DNA of 64,000 bases from Acanthochromis polyacanthus (lineage: Eukaryota > Chordata > Actinopteri > Pomacentridae). The DNA lies in contig NC_067122.1 in NCBI RefSeq assembly GCF_021347895.1, forward strand, positions 41,173,082 through 41,237,081. Direction: 5' to 3'. Each line of letters begins with the position of its first letter. Within the stretch, counting starts at the first letter, position 1. The notes below the pieces were generated by a model. It saw nothing but the letters and a program-made list of their open reading frames with translations, was not told where the DNA came from and did no database searches. Both the position numbers and the translations under genes were made by a program. Positions 54,817 to 64,000 of the stretch are shown in pieces.

Positions 54817-55544
54817 AGATTAGCATCTATGTTATTCCTCCAAACCCATTTTATGATTGGGATTACAGGCCTGCTCCCAGGGAGCAGGACTGCTCCCACA
54901 TAATTGAAATGTTACTAAACAATGTTGTACTGATCAAATTAAATAACTCTGGTCTCCAGTATATTAGCTACTTCTGTTTTTTGTCCTTAATTTAGTAGCA
55001 TGATTTATTGTTAAATATGTTGTTGTGTACAGACTTATTTACTTTTTTGTCTATTTTTTTTACTCCATGTAGGTTTGCCAAAGACTTTCGGCTGAGGAGG
55101 CAGTGGGAAGCAGCTCTGAGGAGTGTGGGGTTTGCTGCAAGTGAAGCTATGAGTCGGTGCTCTGCAGCAAAATGAACTCAAACAGTACTTTAATACAATA
55201 ATATCATCATCAAACAACAAAGCCATAAAAATTTCAGACTTGTTTGTTAAATACTTAAAATTCCCTGATTTAATATAAATTTGTTTATGTTATTAATTAT
55301 TAATTTCATCCTCTTCTGTTCACATATGGTTGTAATACTCTCTTTATATGACTCTTTGTGTTTACAATGTAATATGAATAAGTTGTTGTCTCCATTTTGT
55401 ATTATTTTCTATGGTCATTCTAAGTTAACACCCTGTATAACCTCTTTGTGTTAAATAAAAAAAAAAAAGTCGAAGCTGTCGCAAATTGCTAGGGGCTGAG
55501 GCAACGAATCATAGACATATATAAAGAGTTGACGCTGCATCGTC
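54815..55544. other. No gene recognised
   Basis: AT-rich; includes an A-run near 55459-55470 after TTAAATAAA. A short patch before it (about 55070-55175, TTTGCCAAAGACTTTCGGCT onwards) looks exon-like between an acceptor-like AG and a stop, but I cannot assign it. Confidence 0.3.
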
Positions 55545-55880
55545 CTCTGCAGCTTCTACAGGTGCACCATTGAAAGTATCCTGACCGGCTGCATCACCTC
55601 CTGGTACGACAGTTGCACCGCCCTCAACCGTAAGGCTCTACAGAGGGTGGTGAAGACTGCACAGCACATCACCAGGAAGATGCAGCCATCCATGGAGGAG
55701 CTCTACACCCAGCGGTGTAGGAAGAAGGCCAACAGGATCATGAGGGACTCTCACCACCCCAGCCACAAACTGTTCTGCCTGCTGCCTTCTGGCCGTTGGT
55801 ACCGCAGCATCGGTGCCCACACCAGCAGGTTCAGAGACAGTTTCATCCCCCAGGCAATAAGACTTTTAAACTCCAAATAA
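55545..55880 (+). pseudogene. LINE reverse-transcriptase C-terminal domain fragment
   Basis: The plus-strand frame reads YRCTIESILTGCITSWY, ALNRKALQRVVKTAQHI, IMRDSHHPSHKLFCLLPSGR, then FIPQAIRLLNSK and a stop at 55878-55880. This is the conserved end of ORF2 in several fish LINEs. The polymerase palm is absent. Confidence 0.75.
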
Positions 55881-56062
55881 CCTGAACATTTTGCACAACC
55901 CACCTCATTTGCATATTTTATACTATTCTGTCTATTTTATCTTGATTGTTGTGTGTTCTTTTTGCACTGTTATTGCGAATGAGAGACGCAAGCATTTCAC
56001 TGCCAGTAATTGCGTCATGTAATTTCTAGTATGTGACAATAAAACTCTTGAATCTTGAATCT
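55545..56062 (+). mobile_element. 3' end of a LINE with TCTTGAA tail
   Basis: A coding remnant followed by a 3' UTR and the tail CTCTTGAATCTTGAATC (about 56045-56062). Strongly 5'-truncated. The tail type and the C-terminal residues fit an I/Rex1/CR1-group fish LINE; I cannot choose between them. Confidence 0.7.
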
Positions 56063-56190
56063 ACTGCCTATTGGGGCTGACGAGCGGTGGGGCCGCCATC
56101 TTGGTCCGGTCATCCGCTCCACTCAGTGCTGTTTGACAGCGTATTTAATCCATCTTAACTCTGAATATTAAACTGATTTTCACACTTTTT

Positions 56191-56407
56191 TTATTTGCTG
56201 CAAACGTCATACATGTATCTATGATACAGGACAAATGGTTCGGCATATTTTAATATTCATAGCGGGATTAACAGTAATAGAATATTCTGATATTAAGCTC
56301 AACTGTAGACAGGTATTTTGCAAACACTGTAAACACGCACACAATAATATATGTTAGAGAAGCAGATAATGGCAGTAAAGTCAATTATTTTAATAATTTG
56401 AAGAGAC
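56191..56407 (+). repeat. Dispersed repeat, single-arm copy of the 9.2-kb fold-back
   Basis: Matches 9193-9405 (TTTGCTGCAAACGTCATACA, TTCATAGCGGGA, ACAGGTATTTTGCAAACA, GTTAGAGAAGCAGATAATGG) and ends ATTTTAATAATTTGAAGAGA, which in the fold-back is found as the inverse at the loop side of the second arm. Confidence 0.8.
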
Positions 56408-56718
56408 TCAGATAGCAGACGGATGTGGGCCACTTCCGGCAACAATCTGGCACTCTTGGCGTTCTTCTGGCCCGGATTAAACAGATGTGAACCTAAGCTG
56501 GCCCATGTGCTAAATGCTTCATTTGGCCCAAATATCACAAAACATATCTGGCCCACCTTTGGCTGAAATATGGCAAACATTAAACCGGGTCATCCAGATG
56601 TGAGCCTAAAGTGGCCCACATATAAGGTGGCACATGTGGCCCACCTTTGTTGAACATATCTGGCCCACCTTTGGCTGAAATATGGCAAACTTTGCACCAG
56701 GTCATCTGGATGTGAGCC
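56408..56718. repeat. TGGCCCAC minisatellite element, cut by the L1
   Basis: Begins CAGATAGCAGACGGATGTGG, then TGGCCCAC-rich sequence with an internal direct repeat of about 112 bp (ACATATCTGGCCCACCTTTG at 56542 and 56654). It ends abruptly at the T-run of the L1. The terminus resembles that of the MITE at 42845. Confidence 0.65.
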
Positions 56719-56789
56719 TTTTTTTTTTTTTTTTTTGTCTGCAAGTCCGCTCAAAAATGACACCAACCAACCATGGTGTTATTGCTTAA

Positions 56790-57697
56790 AGCTGCTGTCC
56801 GGAGTTTGAATCGCAGCGTCTCCCAAAACACTGTTGGTACCACCCTCCCTCCCTCTGATTTCGCCCCTTTATTTGTGCACGCACGCAGTACCTGAGAGGG
56901 GTGCCCGGAGTGCTGCAGCATCTTGCCTGTTTTGCTGTTTTCCACTCTTCTACTTTTAGTACATTTAGTAAATAATAAAGGAATTACGTTAGAATGCTGT
57001 ATTGAGTCTAACTTGTCCTAATACCAAAATAACAGGAATCTGCTAGGACGAACGAGTAAAGTTTCAATATGTGATTACACTCGTGTATCCCTCTCGATGA
57101 CGTTGTTTATCAAACTTAGTGCATTTACGCGTGTATATGTGTTACATTGTTTATTTATTTCTATCTAGAGTTCAGAATTGCATGACTCCTCTGACGAAGA
57201 GTATGTCCCAGACGCCCCAACATCTTCCTCCAGAGGTCGGGCATCTAAACGAAGCCGTCAGGAGGCCGTGGTCGGGGAGCGACGCGAGCACCCCGAGCCA
57301 AAAAACGTCCTGCAGTCTCTTGGCCTGACAAGCCGTGGGATTGGTAACTTTTCTGGAAGTTGCTGAGCCCTGATGCTCTCTCCTCCACAAGCAAAACAAA
57401 TGTGCTCGCGGTTGCGTAGTGCGTAGCTCGCCCACCTCTGCATGGGCTTGCTTGCTGTGCGCGTAACCGTTGATTGACAACATGACAAAGCTGAAGCTCG
57501 AACTTGATTGGTCGGCAGTGACCGGCGCTTTTTGGAATAACATGGGGGTCTATGAGAGGAAGGCGGAGCTCAGGAATAAATTTTCATATCGCATTATACT
57601 AACTTTATATTATAGTATTGAACTAGACTAACACATTTAAGCTTTGTTAAAAAATGATACTTAAATTGAAAACAAACAGAAACTCCGGACAGCAGCT
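56790..57697. mobile_element. 908-bp TTAA-flanked element inside the L1 3' UTR
   Basis: Inverted ends AGCTGCTGTCCGGAGTTT (56790) and AAACTCCGGACAGCAGCT (to 57697), directly flanked by TTAA (56786-56789 and 57698-57701). The related L1 copy at 8408-8411 has a single TTAA at the same place, between CATGAAGC and GCAAT: the empty site. TTAA duplication fits piggyBac or Kolobok; the ends do not begin with the usual piggyBac CCC. An exon-like coding patch lies inside. Confidence 0.9.
57167..57366 (+). pseudogene. Exon-like coding remnant in the TTAA element
   Basis: After TTTATTTCTATCTAG (acceptor-like) the frame reads HDSSDEEYVPDAPTSSSRGR then basic residues (SKRSRQEAV) and stops at 57364-57366. 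Acidic-Ser then basic composition is common at the N-terminus of DNA transposase proteins. It suggests the element derives from an autonomous copy whose transposase exons were deleted. No catalytic motif is present. Confidence 0.4.
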
Positions 57698-57701
57698 TTA
57701 A

Positions 57702-59019
57702 GCTTCATGTGCAATTTTTTTCTTCTTTGTGACTGTGACCATCACCTATCCTCATGGCAAATTAACCTATCATGTTTATTTCAAGCTGTTTCCTACATTA
57801 TGTCATTGAGGGCTGTGCACACCCAAGTGAAACATAAAACAAACACAGGACAGACAGAAAGGTGAGGCATAGACAGTGTAAGAGAAAAGGTGCATTTTAT
57901 TTGTTTGTGCTCTTTAATTCACACCTTAAAACCAGTTACAAATCTAAGACCCTTCACAAACACCAGATACGACAAAATCCCAACTGGATCAATCATGAGG
58001 ATGTCAGGAGACCACAAGAAGGATAGATAAAGCAGAGTGAGATCCACAGACACTAACCCAGCAACCTCCACTGACTCAGCGACCGGGGGAACAAACTCTA
58101 TTGAGTTTTGGTAAGTGCCGGTGTGGTGGGTCTGGCATGCATGAAAACCTCCACCAAAAGGAGGGAGCTGTCTCCTCCAGCCCAACGAGGTCCACACAGC
58201 CCCCCCGCAGGAGCCACCGAGCGGAGAGCCAGCCCAGGAGCGACCCCCGCCGACACAGCCAGAGCCCCAAAGGCCCGCGCAGCACTTCCCCCACGACCAC
58301 CCCCCCTCCCCCACAACCCGACTCCCCCCGCCCCCAGCCCCCAAACCCCCGCCCCCCCTCCACCCAAGTGTATATACAAGTCTGTGTGGTGCCTTAAGAT
58401 TGGGGGTCGGTGAGGCAGAGCAGAGGGTAACGAACCCCCCCCTCAGTCTCCCCACAAGCCCAAAATGTGAATGTGTATGTAGTGCGTTAAAATTGGGGGA
58501 AGAAGTGTCAGGGTGGGGGCATAGACGGGGGACCACAGTACAACATTGCACTGGGGCCTATCCTGTCTAATGACGACCCACCCCATAACCACCCATTCAC
58601 CAGGTAGTGTGGTGCATTAAAATTGGAGGGGAATTGTGGAGTAGGAATAGTACATTTCCACCCCCCCCAAGGGATGTGTTGTGTGCCCTGTGTGTATATT
58701 TACAAGGTGTATTGTGCGAAGCTAGTGAAGTGAATTAAGAGGAGCGATCAACGGGGCCCCACCCAGCCAGGCGGAGGGAGGTGCGCGCGTGCCCAGCGCC
58801 CCCCATACACCCCCCCACCCCCAGCTCCGGCACCCCAGCGGGCAGACGGCGCGGCAGGGCGAGGATCACTCTCCCCGTCCCCGAAGCCCGTCCAGGATGT
58901 CGGGAGGGCGAACATTGAATTGGAGTGGGCTAGGCCAGAACACCCCCGCGCACCGCACCCGGTCCCCCTCCCCCTACCCTACCGCTTAAGTTAAGGGAGT
59001 TAACGTACGGTGACCATGT
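57702..59019 (-). other. L1 3' UTR, G-rich on the sense strand
   Basis: Non-coding. On the element's sense (minus) strand it is G-rich between about 58380 and 58160, with many runs of 4-7 G, and AT-richer towards the poly(A). The words TTAAAATTGGGG recur near 58390-58630 (a ~100-bp loose period). Open frames across this region are compositional. Confidence 0.7.
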
Positions 59020-62000
59020 TTATATAAAATTTAACAACTGATTTTTATTTGAAGCAGAGATTTTCTCCATTGAAATGTGATTTATTAGGAGGTTCAACCA
59101 GAGGTTGATGTTCAGAGATTGCTTATTTTTCCAGTTAACAAGGATTGTTTTTTTGGCGATGGCGAGGGCTACAAGTAAGGATTGAGATTGTTTGCATGGT
59201 AGGTCCGTTGTTGTTAAGTCGCCGAGTAGACACAGACTTGGAGATAAAGGAATCCTGCAGTTTAAGATTGCAGAAAACTTTTCTGAGACGTTGGTCCAGA
59301 AATTTTTTACGGGGGTGCACAGCCATAGAGCATGAAAATAAGTATCAGCAGTGTTCTGGGAGCACTGGAGACAGATGTCGGAGTCGGAGAATCCCATTTT
59401 GTTCATCATATATTGAGTAATATGTGTTCTATGGAGGATTTTGTATTGGATGAGTTGTAAGTTTGTGTGTTTTGTCATTTTAAATGCATTATCGCAAATT
59501 TGAGGCCAGAAGTCTGGTTCCGGGGATATGGATAAGTCTGACTCCCATTTAGAGATGGGTAAATGTATTGTATCAGTGCTTAAGAGTAACTTATATATTT
59601 TAGAGAGGGTTTTAGTTGTTGTCGGAGAAAGCTTTATGATTGCTTCAGCTAATGCCGGCGGCTGGAGCGTGCCTTGAAGTGTTGGGATTCTTTTCTTAAT
59701 AATATTTTTAACTTGAAGATAATGTAAAAAATTCCCATTTTTTATTTTGTATTTATGAAGCAAATATGACATGAACATATTATCTGAAAAGAGGTGGTGG
59801 AGATGTGTGATTCCATTCTGCTCCCAAACAGCTAAATGAAGCGGCTGATTGTTAACCTGAAAGTCAGGGTTGTACCAAATGGGAGAAAACTTACAGGGCT
59901 CCAATTTAGAGTTTGTAATTTCTAATGCCTTCCACCAAGCGGTCAAGGTGGAGGAAATCACTGGGTTTTTAAAATAGTTATGTCGTTTGATGGATGTTGT
60001 AATAAAGAGTATGTCTGAAAGTCTGATGCTATTGCAATCCTTCTGTTCTAATTCTAACCAACAGTTAAGCATCTCTGTTAGATTGTGTCAATCGAATAAG
60101 ATATTGTAGCTGGTTAGCTAAATAATAATGCATAAAATTTGGTGCTTCTAGACCTCCTTCGGATTTACTTTTCTGAAGAGTAGATAGACTTATTTTTGCT
60201 TTTTTATTTTTCCAGTAGAATTTTGTGATAGCCGAGTCCAGCGACTGGAACCAGTTGGACGTTGGTTTGAATGGAATCATTGCAAAGAAGTAATTTATTT
60301 TTGGTAGGATTTTCATTTTAATAGTAGCTATTCGTCCCATAAGAGATATAGGGAGATTGTTCCAGCGCTGTAGGTCACTGGTGATGTTATCCAGTAGTGG
60401 GGCAAAATTTAAGTGCGTTAATTCAGATAATTTAGATGAAATTTTTATGCCTAAGTATTTTAAATTGCCTGTAGGGAAAGAGTAGTGAGGGTCCTGGTCT
60501 GCAGGATTCCATGAATTTTCTGTGATCGGAAGTAATGTTGATTTTGTCCAATTTATGGAATAATCTGATAACTCTGAAAATTTAGTTATTAAGTTAAATA
60601 CTTCCCTTAATGAAGTAGCCAGTTCTTCTAAATAAAGTAATATATCATCTGCGTACAAATTAATTTTGTGTTCTGTTGCCCCAGAGCGGATTCCTTGGAT
60701 CCTGACATCCTGGTGCACAGCTGTTGCCAACGGCTCAATGAACATCGCAAATAATAGAGGAGAGAGTGGGCAGCCCTGTCTGGTGCCTCTCTGTAAGGTG
60801 AAGGTCTTTGAGGTGATTCCATTAGTGGTGACAGTAGCTTTGGGAGAATCATATAGTGCTGACACCCAGTGAATAAATGACTCTCCAAAGCCAAGTTTAT
60901 TTAGAGCAGCAAAGAGGAAGGACCAGTTAACTTTGTCAAAGGCTTTTTCTGCATCCAACGATATAATAACTGCCTTTTTGTCCTGGCGTTGTGACATGTT
61001 AATCAAATTTAAGAGCCTTCTAATGTTGTTGGTAGAATGTCGACCTTTAATAAAGCCAGTTTGATCATTATGAATAACTGTCGAAATTACTGTCTCTAGT
61101 CTAGATGCCAAGGCCTTTGAAATAACTTTAATGTCGGTGTTAATTAGTGATATCAGGCAGTAGCTTGACGGAAGGGTAGGGTCTTTATCTGGTTTTAATA
61201 AAAGTTTAATTGCTGCTGTGTTCATGTGAGGCCGTATGTGACCACTGGTTTTAATTTCTGTTACTAATCTAAAAAACAGTGGAGCCAGCATTGGCCAGAA
61301 ATGCTTCAGAAATTCGGCCGGAAAACCGTCCGGGCCTGGTGCCTTACCATTAGGCATACTGTCTAGAGCACTGGACAACTCATTTATGGACAGCGGAGCA
61401 TCTAGGGTATTTTTATGTTCAGTAGATAACTGAGGCATATTTAAACTACTGAGAAATGCCTCAATATGCTCAGGGTTGGGTTTGTTATTTTCTGAATACA
61501 GATTCCAATAATAAGTGTAAAAAATATGATTAATTTCTTCTGCTGATTGCGTATACTCCCCAGTTGTCCCTTTTATCGCTGTTATGAGAGATTTTTCCTG
61601 ATTGCGTTGGAGTTGGTTTGCAAGAAATTTACCTGATTTGTTATTATGCTCAAAGTTGTTGTATCTCAGTTGTTGTATTATGAACTCGGTCCTTTTGGAT
61701 AACATCTCATCTAGCTGTATTTTTGTATTTTGTAATTCAGTCCATATTTGATTATTTGGGTTTGTTGTATATTCATCAGTTAGTTGTTTAATTTTATCTT
61801 CCAGATCTTTTTCTAATTTTTGATCTTGTTTTTTTTTATAAGATGAATATGAAATAATTTTACCTCTAAGTACTGCTTTCCCTGCTTCCCAGAGTAAAGA
61901 TGGAGATGAGTTTGGGGAATCATTCATTTCCAGATAGTCTGTCCACTCTCTCCTTATGATCTTATCGAACTCTTCATCTTTTAACAGTGAGATGTTAAAA

Positions 62001-62748
62001 CGCCATGTCGGAGGTGGTTTAAAGGTGAGGTCGGTTTGTAAGGAGAGGGAGACTGTTGCATGGTCACTGATAATAATGGGATATATTCTTGTAGAAATTT
62101 TCTCGGCAATAGAATTATTTGTAAGAAAAAAATCAATTCTTGAAAATGATCGATGCACCGAGGAATGGAAGGTGATTCCTTCTTGGTTGGATTTTTTAGT
62201 CTCCAGCTGTCGCCAAGGCCAAAATCATCCATATATTCCTCTATTACTTTGGCAGATTGTGATTGCCTTGTACGTGTTGTATTATTGGAGCGATCTACTA
62301 ATGGATTTAGGACTGTGTTGAAGTCTCCTCCAATGATAACAGTTGAATTTGCTGTTAAATCAGACAGTTGAGAGAAAAATGAATGAAAAAAGGCCGGATC
62401 ATCATTATTAGGGGCGTACAAATTCCCAATAGTATATTCTTTATTGAATATAGTTGCCTGAATAATAATGTATCTGCCTTCTGAGTCAACTATTATGTCA
62501 TTTAAAGTGAAAAGTGGCCTCTTATGAATAAGTATAGAGACTCCTCTTTGTCTACTGTTATAACAGGCAGAATAAACTTGATTGAAATTCATGCCAATAA
62601 GTAATTTTTCTTCAGATTTTTGTAAGTGGGTTTCTTGTAGGAGACAAATGTCTGCTTTTAATTTTGAAAAATGGTCCAGAATTTTTGTTCTTTTGGCCTG
62701 TGAGCAAGTGCCACACACATTCCAGGAGACCAGAGTTAGTTTATGCAT
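59020..62748 (-). pseudogene. L1-like ORF2: endonuclease-reverse transcriptase, two frameshifts
   Basis: About 1,243 codons from ATG 62748 (MHKLTLVSWNVCG), a normal ORF2 length. The N-terminal APE endonuclease has SWNVCG, LLQETHL, GNLYAPN and GGDFNTV. A one-base shift near 62170 follows WRLKNPTKKE; the frame then resumes with SFSRIDFFLTN and SDHATV. RT motifs: GPDGFPAEF, GFIKGRHSTNNI, SLDAEKAFDKVNW, GTRQGCPLSPLLF and NLYADDILLYLEE (catalytic Asp pair). A second shift near 60070 precedes the C-terminal part, which includes a Cys/His patch (DICLQCSQNTADTYFHALW). Two indels are the only visible lesions, so this is a young copy or one affected by sequencing errors. Confidence 0.9.
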
Positions 62749-63130
62749 ATAGACAGTTTAAATTCAACCTTGGATGTATAGCTATGTGAGCTGCTTACTA
62801 ATATTGGCATTTTATGAAATAAAGTCAGTCTACTGATAATGTTGGATGGGTGTATAGCGGGATTTAAATCTATGATGGGTCTGGATAACAAGACTGTAAA
62901 ACATGTCAAACGTGAGCACAAAAGAACAAAGAACACTGGTGCCTCGACATATACAACACACAAAAGATTTACATAGGGAGTTTGTGTGGGGGGAGAGGGG
63001 AGGTGTGAGTTTAGGAGGTTAGGGTAAGCAGAGGGAGGGGAGGTAGACAAGGTGAACAGAAGGGGGTCAAACATAAAACAGTGAGCCAGTATTATAAGTA
63101 GCCATAGTGAGATTAAATATATACACACAT

Positions 63131-63164
<34 letters not shown>

Positions 63165-63222
63165 GTATGTATACATTATTTTATAATAAATAAGCAAAGC
63201 TCTTTCATTTCACCAGCACTGA
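62749..63222 (-). other. L1 inter-ORF spacer with (TA)n tract
   Basis: 474 bp between ORF1 stop and ORF2 start, AT-rich, with an alternating AT/ATAC microsatellite at about 63122-63176. An open frame over it has no domain. Confidence 0.6.
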
Positions 63223-64000
63223 TCAGAACAGCCAGGGAGTGGTATTGGGGTCCCGGTACAGTTGGCCGTCGATATAAAGTTTATCAACGACCAACGTAGA
63301 CCGTTTACCCTTCTGTCTGCTCTGTTTCAGTATGGGAAACAATACCTTCCGCCGCTCGTTGATCGTTCATTCCGAAAGAGGTCCCTTTAAGCTCCCGTCC
63401 TTTACTTTTAACTAATTCTTTCTGTTTAAAATGTTCGAATTTAGCAGTAATAGGACGGGGCTTATTGCCTATACGGGCTCCGAGGCGGTGAACTCGGTGA
63501 AAGGAAATATTATTCACCGTTTCCTGGGGAATTTTTAAAGCCGTTCTCATGAATTTCTTAATTTCTGTCTCCGGATTATCTGTGGTGCTTTCAGAAATTC
63601 CTGAAAATATTAAATTGTCCCGCATACTACGGGATTGGACATCCAGTACAGTCTCTTTAAGCGCTTTATTCTCCCTTTTAATCGTTTCCAACTCGGTTGT
63701 AACAGCAGAAAAGTTAGAACGTAGTTCTGCGTTATCAAGTTGAAGCTCACTTACCTGTTGATAGGCATTCTCCAAACTTACCTTCAGGTCTCGAATTTCG
63801 TCGCGGAGAATGCTGAGAACATCTAGCTTTTTATTTATGGACTCCAGGATATCAACCGGGATGTCCGTTGTAGCTAGGTCGTCCGTATCAGTCGAGGAAT
63901 CGTTTTTCCTCTTTTTAGACGGATTGTCGCGGTTCAGGTCTTCCATGACGCGGTTGTAAAAATATCCGTCGATAAATCGCTGGAGGTCCTCCACGGTGGG
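63223..64000 (-). pseudogene. L1-like ORF1 (coiled coil + RRM + C-terminal domain), one frameshift, partial
   Basis: Minus strand, open to the right edge; the first visible codons (PTVEDLQRF) lack an ATG, so the start is outside. Order: basic/acidic N-terminus (SKKRKNDSS), a long coiled coil (heptads through DVLSILRDEIRDLKVSLEN to TIKRENKALKETV), the RRM-like core beginning RSMRDNLIFSGI, and the C-terminal domain with HRVHRLG, RPITAKF and LKGTSFGMNDQ. A one-base shift near 63350 follows; family residues continue in the other frame (FPILKQSRQKGKR, LYIDGQLYRD) to a stop at 63223-63225. ORF1p binds L1 RNA as a trimer. Confidence 0.85.

Larger units (their letters stand above)
56719..64000 (-). 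mobile_element. Nearly full-length L1/Tx1-like LINE, runs off the window
   Basis: Minus strand: ORF1 (from the right edge to 63223), an inter-ORF spacer, ORF2 (62748-59020), a GC-rich 3' UTR of about 1.4 kb and a poly(A) seen as the T-run 56719-56736. A TTAA-flanked element (56790-57697) interrupts the 3' UTR. Both ORFs carry single-base frameshifts. The 5' UTR and target-site duplication lie outside the window. Confidence 0.9.

Noticed and set aside
57919..58551. 210-codon minus-strand frame ending GLRFVTGFKV
   Set aside because: Lies in the L1 3' UTR; a similar frame in the 8-kb copy is shared because the UTRs are homologous, and its first half is Gly-rich composition.

Overview
The window looks like a transposon-dense stretch of a ray-finned (teleost-type) fish genome. 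This rests on the families present and on eukaryotic gene structure (introns with GT/AG borders, poly(A) tails, microsatellites). Recognised families are L2/CR1-like and L1/Tx1-like LINEs, Tc1-like elements with TA target duplications, PIF/Harbinger, hAT, piggyBac, a CACTA-like transposase, a TTAA-flanked element and an LTR retroelement. No bacterial gene, rRNA or CRISPR array is present. I cannot name the species.

Layout. 0.4-6.1 kb: a frameshifted CACTA-like transposase, a deleted Tc1 copy inserted after it, and a well-preserved ten-exon DUF4806-type gene. 7.2-8.5 kb: a 5'-truncated L1 copy that is mostly GC-rich 3' UTR. 8.8-11.6 kb: small repeats (AATGTTGA minisatellite, a 350-bp fold-back, a tRNA-derived segment, a GT microsatellite). 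11.8-12.6 kb: broken Harbinger transposase. 13.6-18.8 kb: the most unique-looking DNA, with one possible unassigned exon. 18.9-20.6 kb: almost complete Tc1-like element. 20.9-22.6 kb: Harbinger Myb/SANT remnant and an 802-bp TIR element. 25.6-28.8 kb: an L2 LINE.

26.75-40.5 kb is the most unusual part: four head-to-tail copies of a 3.43-kb composite unit. Each unit holds the 3' half of the L2 (reverse transcriptase, 3' UTR, GATT tail), then a probable LTR remnant, a tRNA-Lys-type primer binding site, a leader and the start of a gag-like reading frame. Each junction fuses the gag-like frame to the L2 reverse transcriptase frame in phase; one junction leaves a long open chimeric frame (33430-35148 counted from its first ATG). 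The uninterrupted gag-like region continues to 42.36 kb, with no pol and no second LTR seen.

42.8-45.3 kb: broken hAT element containing a long-TIR MITE. 45.7-46.0 kb: GT-repeat array. 46.1-48.0 kb: piggyBac pseudogene. 48.1-52.2 kb: an L2 copy on the minus strand with an intact esterase-type ORF1, an endonuclease and no reverse transcriptase, interrupted by an 861-bp TIR element. 53-56.7 kb: assorted repeats and a LINE 3' fragment. 56.7-64.0 kb: a nearly full-length L1-like element on the minus strand that runs off the right edge; a 908-bp TTAA-flanked element sits in its 3' UTR, and the copy at 8.4 kb preserves the empty site.

Almost all coding capacity belongs to mobile elements, most of it broken. 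The best candidates for functional genes are the DUF4806-type gene, the minus-strand L2 ORF1 and possibly the chimeric ORF. Several breaks fall in homopolymer runs, so part of the apparent decay could be base-calling or assembly error.
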